NCBI RefSeq assembly: GCF_018122735.1
Contig: NZ_JAGRRD010000001.1
Coordinates: forward strand, 1,792,823 to 1,856,822
DNA from: Azoarcus sp. L1K30
GTDB taxonomy: Bacteria; Pseudomonadota; Gammaproteobacteria; Burkholderiales; Rhodocyclaceae
Direction: 5' to 3'
DNA: 64,000 bases
The notes below the pieces were generated by a model. That model saw only the letters and a program-made list of their open reading frames with translations, was not told the DNA's origin and searched no databases. This document shows positions 7,729-17,980 of this stretch, piece by piece; position 1 is the stretch's first letter; the number at the start of each line of letters is the position of its first letter. A program made the position numbers and the translations under genes.

Positions 7729-7780
7729 GCCGAAATTGTTTCACAAATCGGAAACCCAGCTTTCGCTATTTGTAGTTTTT

Positions 7781-7876
7781 TGCACCAAACACAGCCTCTA
7801 AGGTTTGCCCAAGTCCTGTGACTCGGATTCATGACCCGCCAAGTTCGCTGGCAAGCAATATCCCCGACTTGGTGCA
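7781..7876 (+). promoter_or_regulatory. Possible NtrC half-sites upstream of the importer promoter
   Basis: TGCACC at 7781-7786 and GGTGCA at 7871-7876 each match one half of the NtrC consensus (TGCACC-N5-GGTGCA). Neither has a good partner at the right spacing, so both are half-sites at best. They lie about 200 and 110 bases upstream of the sigma-54 element, a normal distance for enhancer binding. The rest of the 332-base gene-free stretch (7729-8060) is AT-richer and holds no other recognisable element. Confidence 0.25.
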
Positions 7877-7983
7877 TCGAAGGCAGGGCCGCAACGAGCG
7901 AAGAGACAAGTCGGCCCCGGATAGCTCTGAATAATCCATTACAGAACATGAGTTTACTTTTTTTGTATGCATTTTCATGGAAT

Positions 7984-7998
7984 TGGCACGGTGCTTGC
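7984..7998 (+). promoter_or_regulatory. Sigma-54 (-24/-12) promoter of the ABC importer operon
   Basis: TGGCACGGTGCTTGC matches the sigma-54 consensus TGGCACG-N4-TTGC at every defined base with the correct GG to GC spacing. Transcription should start near position 8010, giving a leader of about 50 bases before the ATG at 8061. Sigma-54 control fits nitrogen scavenging, which suits an importer linked to amide and ureido hydrolases. It requires an AAA+ activator that is not encoded next to it. Confidence 0.8.
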
Positions 7999-8060
7999 GC
8001 TGACACGATCGGGCCTGTTCTCGAATTTCGACTTTTCCACTACCTCAGCAAGGAATCACC

Positions 8061-9728
8061 ATGAGCACACGTAATCGGCCCACCCGTCGGCTGTCCGCCA
8101 TGATCGGCAGCACCCTCCTTGCACTGTCCTTCGCTTCCGGTGCCGTCATGGCACAGGAAAAGGTGCTGCGCATCGGCATGACGGCCGCGGACATTCCACG
8201 CACGCTTGGTCAGCCCGACCAGGGCTTTGAAGGCAACCGCTTTACCGGCATCCCGATGTACGACTCGCTGACGCAGTGGGATCTGTCGAAGGCAGATGCG
8301 GCCAGCGTCATCATTCCCGACCTCGCCACCTCCTGGGCCGTCGATGCCAAGGACAAGACCAAATGGGTGTTCAAACTGCGACCGGGGGTGAAGTTCCACG
8401 ACGGTTCGGCCTTCAACGCCGATGCCGTGGTGTGGAACGTTCAGAAGGTGCTGGACAAGACCGCGAAACACTTCGACGCCAGCCAGGTCGGCGTGACCGC
8501 TTCGCGCATGCCCACCTTGCGCAGCGCACGCAAGATTGACGACCTCACGGTCGAACTGAGCACCTCGGAGCCGGACGCCTTCCTGCCGATCAACCTCACC
8601 AATCTATTCATTGCGTCGCCGACCCAGTGGGAGGCCAAATTCAAGGCGGTCGATGCATCGGTGAGCGATCCGGCCGAGCGTGCCAAGAAAGCATGGACGG
8701 CATTTGCCGCAGACGCTTCCGGCACCGGTCCATTCAAGATGTCCGCCTTTGCGCCGCGCGAACGTCTTGAACTGGTCAAGAACGCCGGCTACTGGGACCC
8801 CAAGCGCACGCCCACCATCGACAAGGTCGTGATGCTGCCACTGCCCGAGGCCAATGCCCGCACCGCTGCGCTGCTTTCGGGCCAGGTGGATTGGATCGAG
8901 GCGCCGGCGCCCGACGCCATGGATCAGATCAAGAGCCGCGGCTTCACCATCTACTCCAACCCGCAGCCCCACATTTGGCCGTGGCAGTTGTCCTTCGCGG
9001 AAGGCTCGCCCTGGCTGGACAAGCGCGTACGTCAGGCCGCAAACCTGTGTATCAACCGTGGCGAACTCAAGCAGCTGCTCGGCGGCATGATGGGTGAGGC
9101 GAAGGGCATCGTATCGCCCGACCATCCGTGGTGGGGCAATCCGAAGTTCGACATCAAGTTCGACCCCGAGACGGCAAAGAAGATGATGGTCGAGGCCGGC
9201 CATACGGCGGACAAGCCGCTGAAGGTGAAGATCCAGGTATCGGCTTCGGGTTCGGGCCAGATGCAACCGTTGCCGATGAACGAGTACATCCAGGAAAGCC
9301 TGAAGCAGTGCTACTTCGACGTGCAGCTCGACGTTCTGGAGTGGAACACGCTGTTCACCAACTGGCGCAAGGGCGCCAAGGACCCGTCGGCCAATGGCGC
9401 CAACGCCATTAACGTGTCGGCGGCGGCGATGGACCCCTTCTTTGCCATGGTGCGATTCGTCAGCACCAAGGCTTTCCCCCCGGTCTCGAACAACTGGGGC
9501 TACTTCGGCAATGACGAGTTCGACACCCTGGTCGCCACCGCACGCACCAGCTTCGACGACAAGGCACGCGATGCCGCGCTGGCGAAACTGCATGCCCGCA
9601 TCGTGGAAGAAGCGCCCTTCATCTTCGTCGCGCACGACGTCGGCCCGCGCGCCATGTCACCCAAGGTCAAGAACGTCGTCCAACCCAAGAGCTGGTTCAT
9701 CGACATCGCCACGATGAAGATGGACTGA
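8061..9728 (+). CDS. ABC importer substrate-binding protein, dipeptide/oligopeptide family
   Basis: A 555-residue SBP_bac_5 family protein. A signal peptide of about 31 residues (hydrophobic core IGSTLLALSFASGAVMA) is followed by the mature start QEKVLRIG. The signature region around LATSWAVDAKDKTKWVFKLR and GVKFHDGSAFNADAV is typical of DppA/OppA relatives. An AGCAAGGAATC ribosome site precedes the ATG. It is the first gene of the operon under the sigma-54 promoter. The family binds peptides, opines, nickel or other amide-bearing solutes. The exact ligand cannot be read from sequence, but the downstream amidase suggests an amide. Confidence 0.93.
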   Translation: MSTRNRPTRRLSAMIGSTLLALSFASGAVMAQEKVLRIGMTAADIPRTLGQPDQGFEGNRFTGIPMYDSLTQWDLSKADAASVIIPDLATSWAVDAKDKTKWVFKLRPGVKFHDGSAFNADAVVWNVQKVLDKTAKHFDASQVGVTASRMPTLRSARKIDDLTVELSTSEPDAFLPINLTNLFIASPTQWEAKFKAVDASVSDPAERAKKAWTAFAADASGTGPFKMSAFAPRERLELVKNAGYWDPKRTPTIDKVVMLPLPEANARTAALLSGQVDWIEAPAPDAMDQIKSRGFTIYSNPQPHIWPWQLSFAEGSPWLDKRVRQAANLCINRGELKQLLGGMMGEAKGIVSPDHPWWGNPKFDIKFDPETAKKMMVEAGHTADKPLKVKIQVSASGSGQMQPLPMNEYIQESLKQCYFDVQLDVLEWNTLFTNWRKGAKDPSANGANAINVSAAAMDPFFAMVRFVSTKAFPPVSNNWGYFGNDEFDTLVATARTSFDDKARDAALAKLHARIVEEAPFIFVAHDVGPRAMSPKVKNVVQPKSWFIDIATMKMD

Positions 9729-9822
9729 TGGTCCCGACGCGCCGCCGCATTGCGGCGCGCAGCGGACTTGCCGCCGGCCGGCGCGCCGGCGGTTTCAACC
9801 ACCCGACCCATGGGGCCGAACG

Positions 9823-10776
9823 ATGATTTTCTATCTCCTGCGCCGCATCGTCTACACGATTCCGATCATGATCGGTGTCGCCTTTTTTTGCTTTCTGCTG
9901 GTCCATATCTCACCCGGCGATCCGCTGGTTTCCATCCTGCCTCCTGACGCATCCATCGAGTTGCAGAAGCAGTTGATGAGACTGTACGGTTTCGATCGCC
10001 CCTGGTACGAACAATTCGCCACCTGGTTCTGGCGTGCGCTCAACGGTGATCTCGGCACTTCGATCGCCTCGGGTCGTCCGGTGGCCACCGAAGTCATGCG
10101 CGCCGTGGGCAACACCTTGATGCTCTCCTGCATGGCCACGCTCATCGGCTTTCTGTTCGGTGGCTTGTTCGGCTTTGTCGCCGGCTACTTTCGCGACTCC
10201 TGGGTGGACCGCGTCGCCTCGGCCTTTTCGGTGCTCGGTGTCAGCGTGCCGCACTACTGGCTCGGCATGGTGCTGGTCATCATCTTTTCGTCGTGGCTGA
10301 TGTGGCTGCCCGCCACCGGCGCCGGTCCGGGCGGTTCGGGTGAATGGGCCTGGGACTGGGCGCACATCCAGTTCATGGTGCTGCCAGCGATCACCATGTC
10401 GGTGATTCCAATGGGCATCATCGCCCGCACCGTGCGTGCGCTCGTAGCCGACATCCTGGCTCAGGAGTTCGTGGTCGGACTGCGCGCCAAGGGCTTGACC
10501 GACCTCGGCATCTTCCTCCACGTGGTGAAGAACGCCGCCCCTACCGCGCTGGCCGTGATGGGCCTGCAACTGGGCTACCTGCTCGGCGGCTCGATCCTGA
10601 TAGAAACCGTGTTCTCGTGGCCGGGCACCGGCTTTCTGCTCAATTCGGCCATCTTCCAGCGCGACCTGCCACTGTTGCAAGGCACGATCCTGGTCCTCGC
10701 CACGTTCTTCGTCGTGCTCAACCTGCTGGTGGACGTGCTGCAGACCACCCTCGACCCGAGGATCCAGAGATCATGA
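9823..10776 (+). CDS. ABC importer permease, DppB type
   Basis: A 317-residue inner-membrane permease starting MIFYLLRRIVYTIPIMIGVA, the usual N terminus of DppB-type permeases. About six membrane helices follow. The cytoplasmic EAA-type loop near FVVGLRAKGLTDLGIFLHVV contacts the ATPases. It lies 94 bases after the binding-protein gene; the spacer contains a GC-rich inverted repeat (GCGCGCAGCGG...CCGGCGCGCCGGCGG) that may trim expression, as is common after binding-protein genes. Its stop overlaps the next permease start (ATGA). Confidence 0.93.
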   Translation: MIFYLLRRIVYTIPIMIGVAFFCFLLVHISPGDPLVSILPPDASIELQKQLMRLYGFDRPWYEQFATWFWRALNGDLGTSIASGRPVATEVMRAVGNTLMLSCMATLIGFLFGGLFGFVAGYFRDSWVDRVASAFSVLGVSVPHYWLGMVLVIIFSSWLMWLPATGAGPGGSGEWAWDWAHIQFMVLPAITMSVIPMGIIARTVRALVADILAQEFVVGLRAKGLTDLGIFLHVVKNAAPTALAVMGLQLGYLLGGSILIETVFSWPGTGFLLNSAIFQRDLPLLQGTILVLATFFVVLNLLVDVLQTTLDPRIQRS

Positions 10777-11675
10777 ACACCAATGTCAGCCTCACCCTCC
10801 CCGCGCCGACAGCAAAGGTCGAGGCCATTGAACGATCGCCGGGATTCTGGTCCGGCGTCATCGCAAAGCTCATGCGCGATCCGGTGGCGCTCGGCGCATG
10901 CGCCGTGCTGTTCGCGCTCATTCTGATTGCCGTATTCGCTCATCAACTGGTGCCTTCCGATCCGTACCAGACCTCGATGATCAAGCGTCTGAAGCCGATC
11001 GGCTTCGACGGTTTTCCGCTCGGCACCGACGAGCTCGGTCGCGACATGCTGTCGCGCCTGATGCTGGGCACGCGACTGTCGCTGTTCATGGGCATCACCC
11101 CGGTGCTGATCGCCTTCGTCATCGGCAGCGGCATCGGCATCCTTGCCGGTTATGCGGGCGGGCTGATCAACACCCTGATCATGCGCACCATCGACATCCT
11201 CTACGCCTTTCCTTCCGTGCTGCTGGCAATCGCGCTGTCGGGCGCGCTCGGTGCGGGCATCGGCAACGCCCTGCTATCCCTGACCATCGTTTTCATCCCG
11301 CAGATCGCGCGCGTGGCCGAAAGCGTGACGACCCAGGTCAGGGGGCGTGACTATGTCGAAGCTGCCCGCGCCTCCGGTGCCCGCCCCTTCACCATCGTCC
11401 GCGTGCATGTACTGGGCAATGTGCTGGGGCCGATTTTCGTCTTCGCTACCAGCCTGATCGCAGTATCCATGATTCTCGCCTCCGGCCTCTCTTTCCTCGG
11501 ACTTGGCGTACGACCGCCCGAGCCCGAGTGGGGGCTGATGCTCAATACGCTGCGTACCGCCATCTACACCCAGCCCTGGGTGGCCGCGCTCCCCGGCGTG
11601 ATGATCTTCATCACCTCGATTTCCTTCAATCTGCTGTCCGACAGCCTGCGATCGGCGATGGACGTCAAGAGCTAA
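10773..11675 (+). CDS. ABC importer permease, DppC type
   Basis: A 300-residue second permease. The ATG at 10773 overlaps the stop of dppB-like (ATGA), which settles the start although the frame is open much further upstream. An N-terminal cytoplasmic stretch and first helix ([20 protein letters not shown]) lead to the DppC hallmarks [19 protein letters not shown] and the EAA loop [20 protein letters not shown]. It pairs with the DppB-type subunit to form the translocation pore. Confidence 0.93.
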   Translation: MNTNVSLTLPAPTAKVEAIERSPGFWSGVIAKLMRDPVALGACAVLFALILIAVFAHQLVPSDPYQTSMIKRLKPIGFDGFPLGTDELGRDMLSRLMLGTRLSLFMGITPVLIAFVIGSGIGILAGYAGGLINTLIMRTIDILYAFPSVLLAIALSGALGAGIGNALLSLTIVFIPQIARVAESVTTQVRGRDYVEAARASGARPFTIVRVHVLGNVLGPIFVFATSLIAVSMILASGLSFLGLGVRPPEPEWGLMLNTLRTAIYTQPWVAALPGVMIFITSISFNLLSDSLRSAMDVKS

Positions 11676-11690
11676 CCCAGGGGGTCAATC

Positions 11691-12767
11691 ATGAGTATCG
11701 GAATCAGCATCGACCATATCGGTGCGGCGACAGGTGGCGACCGTGGCGGCCCCGCACAGCCACTGTTGACCGTCAACAGACTGGTCAAACACTTCGACCT
11801 CAAGAAGAGCTTCATCGAAACCCTGATCGGCGGCGGCAAGGTCGTGCGTGCGGTCGACGGTGTCGACTTCAGGATCATGAAGGGCGAAACGCTTGGCGTG
11901 GTGGGTGAGTCCGGCTGCGGCAAGTCGACCACCGCGCGCCTGCTGATGCATCTGATCGCCCCCTCGGCCGGCGAGATCGTATTCGACGGCGAGACCGTCG
12001 GGTCACCCGCCCTGCCCCTGCGCGAATACCGACGACAGGTACAAATGGTGTTTCAGGACAGTTACTCGTCGCTCAACCCCCGCCTCACCATCCAGGATTC
12101 GATCGCCTTCGGCCCCCAGGTGCACGGTGTGCCCAAAATTGAATCCATCTCCCGCGCCCGCGATCTGCTCGCACGCGTCGGGCTGGAACCGCGTCGCTTT
12201 GCCGGTCGCTACCCGCACGAACTGTCGGGCGGCCAGCGTCAACGTGTAAACATCGCACGCGCGCTGGCCAGCAAGCCGCGCCTGGTCATCCTCGACGAAG
12301 CGGTCTCGGCGCTCGACAAATCAGTCGAAGCGCAGGTGCTGAACCTGCTGATGGATCTCAAGGACGAATTCGGTCTCACCTACCTTTTCATCAGCCATGA
12401 CCTGCACGTGGTGCGTTACATCTCGGACCGCGTGATGGTCATGTACCTTGGAAAAGTCGCAGAAACAGGCCCTGCCGAGGCGGTATTCGAGCAGCCGCTC
12501 CATCCGTACACGCGCGCACTGCTATCGTCGATGCCCTCAATGGACCCCGACCACCGTACCGAAGAAGCGGCGTTGGTGGGCGACCCGCCCAACCCCATCG
12601 ATCCGCCGCCTGGCTGCCGCTTTCATACCCGCTGCCCGCAGGCCGAGGCCATCTGCGCGCGCACGGTACCCAGCCTGGAAGCCACTGACGGGCGTGAAAC
12701 GGCCTGCCTGATCCACGAACCCGGCAGCGGCCACTCCCGGGCCGATGCAGTGATTTACGCAGCGTGA
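11691..12767 (+). CDS. ABC importer ATPase, DppF/OppF type
   Basis: A 358-residue ATPase. It has the Walker A motif [10 protein letters not shown], the Q-loop ([14 protein letters not shown]), the signature LSGGQRQR, Walker [12 protein letters not shown] and the H-loop SHD. The C-terminal oligopeptide-transporter extension carries [18 protein letters not shown]. About 20 extra residues precede the usual domain start, where [15 protein letters not shown] begins. A GGGGGTC-type ribosome site lies upstream of the ATG. It overlaps the next ATPase frame slightly and works with it as a heterodimer. Confidence 0.92.
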   Translation: MSIGISIDHIGAATGGDRGGPAQPLLTVNRLVKHFDLKKSFIETLIGGGKVVRAVDGVDFRIMKGETLGVVGESGCGKSTTARLLMHLIAPSAGEIVFDGETVGSPALPLREYRRQVQMVFQDSYSSLNPRLTIQDSIAFGPQVHGVPKIESISRARDLLARVGLEPRRFAGRYPHELSGGQRQRVNIARALASKPRLVILDEAVSALDKSVEAQVLNLLMDLKDEFGLTYLFISHDLHVVRYISDRVMVMYLGKVAETGPAEAVFEQPLHPYTRALLSSMPSMDPDHRTEEAALVGDPPNPIDPPPGCRFHTRCPQAEAICARTVPSLEATDGRETACLIHEPGSGHSRADAVIYAA

Positions 12768-12778
12768 CCGGAGAGACC

Positions 12779-13822
12779 ATGAACGCAAGCACAGACTCCG
12801 CAGCCAAAGAAGCCATCGTGTCGGTGCGCGACCTTCACGTCACCTTCACTGCCGGCAAGAAGCCCGTCGAGGCCGTCAACGGTGTTGATCTGCAAGTCGC
12901 CCGCGGCGAGACCGTTGCGCTGATCGGCGAATCCGGATCGGGCAAGAGCGTCACGCTGCGCTCACTGCTGCGCCTGCACCCGGCGCGACACACGCGCATC
13001 GAGGGCCGCATCGAGGTGGCTGGCGCGAACGTCCTGTCGATGGGCAGCCGCGCGTTGGCTGACTACCGTGGCCGCGTGGCCTCGATGATCTTCCAGGAAC
13101 CGCTGCTGGCGCTCGACCCGGTCTACACCGTGGGCGCCCAGATCATCGAATCCATCCGCCGCCACGAGAACATCAGCACCGCCGATGCACGCAAGCGCGC
13201 ACTGGAGCTTTTCGAGCGGGTGCGCATTCCCAGCCCCGAGCGAAGACTCGATGCCTATCCTCACGAGATGTCCGGCGGTATGCGCCAGCGGGCCATGATT
13301 GCGCTCGCATTGGCCTGCCGCCCGCAGGTACTGCTGGCCGACGAGCCCACCACCGCGCTCGATGCCACGGTACAGATCCAGATTCTGTTGCTGTTGCGCG
13401 AACTGCAGCGCGAACTTGGCCTGGCCATCGTCTTCGTCACCCACGACATGGGCGCCGCAGTCGAAGTGGCGGATCGCTTTGCAGTGATGTACGCCGGCCG
13501 CATCGTCGAGGAAGGCCCCACCCGCGAGGTGATCCGTAATCCTCGCCACCCCTACACGCTCGCGCTCATGCAGGCGCGTGCCGATGGTGCGATGGAGAAA
13601 GGCGCACGCCTGGCCAGCATCCCCGGCGCGCCGCCCGACCTTGCGCATCTCCCGATGGGCTGTGCCTTTGCCGAGCGCTGCACCTTCGCCCAGCCCGCCT
13701 GCCTGCAGACCCGGCCTGACGCGGTCGAACTCGGCGGTGACCATCGCGCACGCTGTCTGCGCACCGACGCCACCATCCAGTTCGGGCGCCCCCGGATGGA
13801 GCGCCCCGCCATCCCGGCCTGA
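12779..13822 (+). CDS. ABC importer ATPase, DppD/OppD type
   Basis: A 347-residue ATPase from the ATG at 12779, chosen because GGAGAG lies just upstream; an in-frame GTG at 12764 would overlap the previous gene. Motifs: Walker [11 protein letters not shown], signature MSGGMRQR, Walker [13 protein letters not shown]-loop THD. The C-terminal domain includes [14 protein letters not shown], typical of OppD/DppD. It completes a five-gene importer (binding protein, two permeases, two ATPases). Confidence 0.92.
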   Translation: MNASTDSAAKEAIVSVRDLHVTFTAGKKPVEAVNGVDLQVARGETVALIGESGSGKSVTLRSLLRLHPARHTRIEGRIEVAGANVLSMGSRALADYRGRVASMIFQEPLLALDPVYTVGAQIIESIRRHENISTADARKRALELFERVRIPSPERRLDAYPHEMSGGMRQRAMIALALACRPQVLLADEPTTALDATVQIQILLLLRELQRELGLAIVFVTHDMGAAVEVADRFAVMYAGRIVEEGPTREVIRNPRHPYTLALMQARADGAMEKGARLASIPGAPPDLAHLPMGCAFAERCTFAQPACLQTRPDAVELGGDHRARCLRTDATIQFGRPRMERPAIPA

Positions 13823-13888
13823 TCATCGCGCAATGTTCAATTCAAACGTCACCAATCCGCCTCCCCTTACGCTCTCACGGAACCCCAC

Positions 13889-15076
13889 ATGCTGATCGAT
13901 CGCGACCCTGCCCATGCCTTTGTCCCCTACCCCGCAGTCGAACTGGCGCATGCGGCGGAAGGCCCGCTTGCCGGCCTCAGCTTTGCCGTGAAAGATCTTT
14001 TCGACGTCACCGGCTACCCCACCGGCGGCGGCAACCCGCATGTGCTTGCCCTGTCTGGCATCAAGACACGGACGGCGCCCACGGTGCAGCGCCTGCTCGA
14101 CAGCGGCGCCCGCTTTGTCGGCAAGACCTATACCGATGAACTTGCGTTTTCGATGAACGGCATCAATGCCCACTTCGGTGCGCCGATAAACGGCGGTGCC
14201 CCCGAGCGCATCACCGGCGGATCCTCGTCCGGCTCGGCGGCGGCCGTCTCCAACGGCCTGGTGGATTTTGCCCTCGGCACCGACACCGGCGGCTCCGTGC
14301 GCTGCCCGGCCAACCATTGCGGTCTCTTCGGTCTGCGCCCGACCCACGGTCGCATCAGCCTCGAGAACTGCCTGGATCTCGCACCCAGCTTCGACAGCTG
14401 CGGCTTCTTTGCCCGCGACGCCGGCACCTTCGCCCGTGTCGGTGACGTGCTGCTGGGGATCGACACGGCGCCCTTGCCCGCACATGTGCGCATGCTGTAT
14501 CCGGAGGACGGCTGGGGCCTGCTCGAAGACATCGTTTGCGATGCCCTCAAGCCCGCCCTTGACCGCATCGAAGCACTGTTCGGCAAAGCCGCCTTCATGC
14601 AGATGGCGCCCAAGGGCTTCGATCGCAACTACTGGGCCTTCCGCTATATCCAGGGACGCGAAGCCTGGCAGACGGATGGCGACATGATCGAACGCCACGG
14701 CCTCGCCCTCGGCCCCGGCGTGCGTGACCGCTTTGCCTGGTCGAAGCAGGTGACCGATACGCAGGTCGAGGAAAGCGAGGCGATTCGCAGTGAGGTCACC
14801 GCCGTGCTGAGCCATGTGTTGGGCGAGGATGGCGTCATGGTCCTGCCCACCATGCCCGATATCGCCCCGCTACTGAGTACAGACGAAGCCGGGCTCGAGG
14901 ACTACCGCAACAATGCGATCAAGCTCTTGTGCCTCGCCGGCCTCAGCGGCTTTCCGCAATTGTCGATGCCCTTGGCGACGCGCCTCGGCGCACCGCTGGG
15001 CATCTCCTTGCTCGGCCCCGCAGGCAGCGATCGAAGCCTCATCGCCATGGCGCAGAAAATCGCGTCTGCGGCGTAA
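13889..15076 (+). CDS. Amidase signature family hydrolase
   Basis: A 395-residue amidase. The catalytic triad is visible: Lys about 35 (SFAVKDLFD), a cis-Ser in GGSSSGSAAAV (about 112-114) and the nucleophile Ser about 136 in GTDTGGSVR. It is shorter than GatA (~480), lacks the GatA C-terminal regions and is not next to gatB or gatC, so it is a free-standing amidase. It follows the importer by 66 bases on the same strand and is likely the last gene of that operon. It would hydrolyse an imported amide, releasing ammonia or an amine. The substrate is unknown. Confidence 0.88.
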   Translation: MLIDRDPAHAFVPYPAVELAHAAEGPLAGLSFAVKDLFDVTGYPTGGGNPHVLALSGIKTRTAPTVQRLLDSGARFVGKTYTDELAFSMNGINAHFGAPINGGAPERITGGSSSGSAAAVSNGLVDFALGTDTGGSVRCPANHCGLFGLRPTHGRISLENCLDLAPSFDSCGFFARDAGTFARVGDVLLGIDTAPLPAHVRMLYPEDGWGLLEDIVCDALKPALDRIEALFGKAAFMQMAPKGFDRNYWAFRYIQGREAWQTDGDMIERHGLALGPGVRDRFAWSKQVTDTQVEESEAIRSEVTAVLSHVLGEDGVMVLPTMPDIAPLLSTDEAGLEDYRNNAIKLLCLAGLSGFPQLSMPLATRLGAPLGISLLGPAGSDRSLIAMAQKIASAA

Positions 15077-15089
15077 CCGCGCCCGCGAA

Positions 15090-15136
15090 ATGAGATGGCT
15101 CCGGCATCCGCCAAGTGCGGGCCGGAGCCATCTCAT
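15090..15136. terminator. Bidirectional hairpin between convergent operons
   Basis: Perfect 16-bp inverted repeats (15090-15105 and 15121-15136, ATGAGATGGCTCCGGC and its complement) flank a 15-base loop. It lies 14 bases after the amidase stop and 25 bases before the stop of the convergent carbamoylase gene. There is no long T run on either side, so it may act as a barrier or an mRNA 3'-end stabiliser as much as a classical terminator. Confidence 0.75.
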
Positions 15137-15160
15137 TGACGCCCTCAAGAATGTCGCAAC

Positions 15161-16459
15161 TCAGCCGGCGACGCCGGCCCGCGCCAGCACCGCATGCAGC
15201 AACACATTGGCACCTGCCGCCAGGTGAGCGGGGTCGGCATCCTCGATCTCGTTATGCGAAATGCCGTCCTTGCACGGCACGAAGATCATTGCGGTCGGTG
15301 CCGTTGCCGCCACATACACCGCGTCGTGTCCCGCACCGCTGACGATGTCGAGATGGCTGCAGCCCGCACGCACAGCCCCATCGCGGATCGCATCGACGAG
15401 CTCGGGCGCGAACGCGGCCGGGGCGTAGTACACCACCTGTTCGACCGCCACCTGCACCGGGAAGTCGCGCTGCAGCGCATCGGCCGCCTGCCGCAATGCG
15501 GCGTCCATCGCCAGCAGTCCCTCATCATCGCCATGGCGAAAGTCGACCGTAAACGTGACTTTGCCCGGAATGACGTTGCGCGAATTCGGGTACACGTGCA
15601 CGCAACCCACTGTCCCGCGCCCATCGGGCTGGTGCGCAAGCGCGATGTTCACCACATCCTGCATCAGGTGGGTGGCAGCAAACAGGGCATCCTTGCGCAG
15701 TCTCATCGGGGTGGGGCCGGCATGCGACTCCATGCCACTCACGGTGACGTCGTACCAGCGCTGACCGAGCGCACCGGTGACTACGCCAATGGTGATGTTC
15801 GCATCTTCGAGTACCGGCCCCTGCTCGATATGCGCTTCGAAATAGGCACCGAAGCGCGACGCGCCGGCATTCACCGAAGCCGGCGCCGAACCGGCATAGC
15901 CGATGGAAGTCAGCGCTTCGGCCACGGTGACGCCATCGTGATCCGTGCGGCTGAGCGCATGCTCGAGCGAGAACGCGTCGATATACACGCCGGAACCCAT
16001 CATCACCGGCACGAAGCGCGAGCCCTCCTCATTGGTCCACACGCACACCTCGACCGGTGCTTCGGTACGGATGCCATGCTGGTTGAGCGTACGCAGGACT
16101 TCAAGCCCGGCCATCACGCCATAGTTACCGTCGAACTTGCCACCGGTGGGCTGGGTGTCGATATGACTACCGGTGGCAATGGCGGGCAACTCGTCGCGCA
16201 CGCCGGCTCGGCGGGCGAAGATGTTCCCGATCTGGTCGATGCGAATGCTGCAGCCCTCGGCGCGGCACCATGCAACAAACAGATCGCGCGCCTGACGGTC
16301 GAGTTCGGTGAGCGCCAGACGACACACGCCACCCTTTGCGGTCGCGCCAATCTGCGCCAGGTCCATCAGCGACTGCCACAGCCTGTCGCCATCGATGGCA
16401 AGGGCTGCTATGGACGTGTTTACAGCGGGAAATCGATCATTCACGACGTCAGCTCTCAT
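15161..16459 (-). CDS. Zn-dependent carbamoylase/allantoate amidohydrolase family (M20)
   Basis: A 432-residue hydantoinase/carbamoylase-type amidohydrolase. Metal-ligand motifs are visible: GSHIDTQPTGGKFDGNYGV (His and bridging Asp), TNEEGSRF (Glu pair) and HIEQGP (His). Substrate-side motifs SGMESHAGPTPM, RNVIPG and SGAGHDA are present. Relatives include beta-ureidopropionase, N-carbamoyl-L-amino-acid hydrolase and allantoate amidohydrolase; sequence alone does not separate them. The ATG at 16459 is chosen because it overlaps the stop of the upstream dehydrogenase by one base (TGATG), showing translational coupling. Next to an omega-aminotransferase and MmsA, beta-ureidopropionate or a similar carbamoyl compound is the best guess. 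Confidence 0.88.
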   Translation of the reverse strand: MRADVVNDRFPAVNTSIAALAIDGDRLWQSLMDLAQIGATAKGGVCRLALTELDRQARDLFVAWCRAEGCSIRIDQIGNIFARRAGVRDELPAIATGSHIDTQPTGGKFDGNYGVMAGLEVLRTLNQHGIRTEAPVEVCVWTNEEGSRFVPVMMGSGVYIDAFSLEHALSRTDHDGVTVAEALTSIGYAGSAPASVNAGASRFGAYFEAHIEQGPVLEDANITIGVVTGALGQRWYDVTVSGMESHAGPTPMRLRKDALFAATHLMQDVVNIALAHQPDGRGTVGCVHVYPNSRNVIPGKVTFTVDFRHGDDEGLLAMDAALRQAADALQRDFPVQVAVEQVVYYAPAAFAPELVDAIRDGAVRAGCSHLDIVSGAGHDAVYVAATAPTAMIFVPCKDGISHNEIEDADPAHLAAGANVLLHAVLARAGVAG

Positions 16460-17952
16460 CAACCGTTGCTGGGAAAGGCAAACTGCGCCTTCTCGATACC
16501 GGCGCTCGGCCAGCGCTGGGTCAGTGTCTTGCGCCGGGTGTAGAAGCGCACCGCGTCCGGACCGTAGGCATAGAGATCGCCGAACAGCGAGCGCTTCCAG
16601 CCACCGAAGCTCTGGCACGCCACCGGTACCGGCAACGGCACGTTCACGCCGACCATGCCGACCTGCACGCTGTCGGTGAAGTGACGGGCGACGGCACCAT
16701 CGCGGGTAAAGACGCAGGTGCCGTTGCCGAACTCATGGGCGTCGATGAGCGCGATGGCTTCGGCCAGGCTGTGCACCCGCACGATGGCGAGCACCGGACC
16801 GAAGATCTCTTCCTTGTAGATGCGCATCGTCGGCTTGACGTGGTCGAACAGCGTGCCGCCGAGGAAGAAACCGTTCTCGTGCCCGGCCACTTTCAGTTTG
16901 CGGCCGTCGACGAGCAGTTCGGCCCCCTCTTCCGCGCCGAGGTCGATGTACCCTCTGACCTTGTCACGGTGCGCGCCGGTGACCAACGGCCCCATGTCCA
17001 GCCCGCGCGCACTGCCATTGCCGATCACCAGCGCCTCGACCTTGGGCTTGAGGCGCGCCACCAGTGCGTCGGCCACGGCGTCGCCCACCGCCACCACCAC
17101 CGAGATCGCCATGCAGCGTTCGCCGCAGGAGCCGTAAGCCGCACCCATCAGCGCATTGACGGCGTTATCGAGGTCGGCATCCGGCATCACCACGGCGTGG
17201 TTCTTGGCCCCACCCAGCGCCTGCACGCGCTTGCCGTGCGCCGTGCCGGTGGCATAGATGTACTCGGCGATCGGGGTCGAGCCGACAAAACTCACGGCCT
17301 TCACCCGCGCATCGGTCAGCAGGGTATCGACGGCTTCCTTGTCGCCATTGACGACGTTGAACACGCCCGGCGGCAAACCCGCCTCGGTAAGCAGTTCGGC
17401 CAGGATCATCGGCGCCGACGGGTCCTTCTCCGATGGCTTGAGGACGAAGCAGTTGCCGCACGCGATCGCCATCGGGAACATCCACATCGGCACCATCGAC
17501 GGAAAATTGAACGGGGTAATCCCGGCCACCACGCCCAGTGGCGGAAATTCCGACCAGGAATCGATCTCGGGACCGACGTCGCGACTGTGCTCGCCCTTCA
17601 GGAACTCCGACGCGCCGCAGGCGTACTCGACCACCTCGATGCCGCGCTGCAGTTCGCCTTGGGCGTCCTCCCACACCTTGCCGTGCTCCTCGACAATGGC
17701 GGCGACGATGCGGTCGGCATGCTTGTCGAGCAATGCCTTGTAGGCGAACAGGATGCGTGCGCGCTTGAGCGGCGGCGTCTTGCGCCATGCCGGGAACGCA
17801 GCCTCGGCGGCGGCGATGGCCTGTTCCACCGTGGCGCGACTGGCCATCGCCACCTGGCGCACGGGCTCGCCCAGCGCGGGATTGAACACCGGTTGCGGGC
17901 GGTTGCTGTCGGTGATCGACTCGCCATTGATGTAATGACCGATCGTATTCAT
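16459..17952 (-). CDS. mmsA: CoA-acylating methylmalonate/malonate-semialdehyde dehydrogenase
   Basis: A 497-residue aldehyde dehydrogenase of the MmsA type. The nucleophile Cys is about residue 280 in [11 protein letters not shown]. The motif GGAKNH replaces the catalytic Glu region of ordinary aldehyde dehydrogenases, the hallmark of the CoA-dependent subgroup. [13 protein letters not shown] and the cofactor region are also typical. The ATG at 17952 gives the usual length. The enzyme converts malonate semialdehyde (or methylmalonate semialdehyde) to acetyl-CoA (or propionyl-CoA) with NAD and CoA. It lies 28 bases after the aminotransferase, as in many beta-alanine catabolic operons. Confidence 0.92.
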   Translation of the reverse strand: MNTIGHYINGESITDSNRPQPVFNPALGEPVRQVAMASRATVEQAIAAAEAAFPAWRKTPPLKRARILFAYKALLDKHADRIVAAIVEEHGKVWEDAQGELQRGIEVVEYACGASEFLKGEHSRDVGPEIDSWSEFPPLGVVAGITPFNFPSMVPMWMFPMAIACGNCFVLKPSEKDPSAPMILAELLTEAGLPPGVFNVVNGDKEAVDTLLTDARVKAVSFVGSTPIAEYIYATGTAHGKRVQALGGAKNHAVVMPDADLDNAVNALMGAAYGSCGERCMAISVVVAVGDAVADALVARLKPKVEALVIGNGSARGLDMGPLVTGAHRDKVRGYIDLGAEEGAELLVDGRKLKVAGHENGFFLGGTLFDHVKPTMRIYKEEIFGPVLAIVRVHSLAEAIALIDAHEFGNGTCVFTRDGAVARHFTDSVQVGMVGVNVPLPVPVACQSFGGWKRSLFGDLYAYGPDAVRFYTRRKTLTQRWPSAGIEKAQFAFPSNG

Positions 17953-17980
17953 GGTTTCTGTCTCTCTGTTGTTCGGGGGT

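Noticed and set aside
7781-7876. A full NtrC palindrome upstream of the importer
   Set aside because: Only separated half-sites are present. A full TGCACC-N5-GGTGCA site was not found, so they are listed only as weak candidates.
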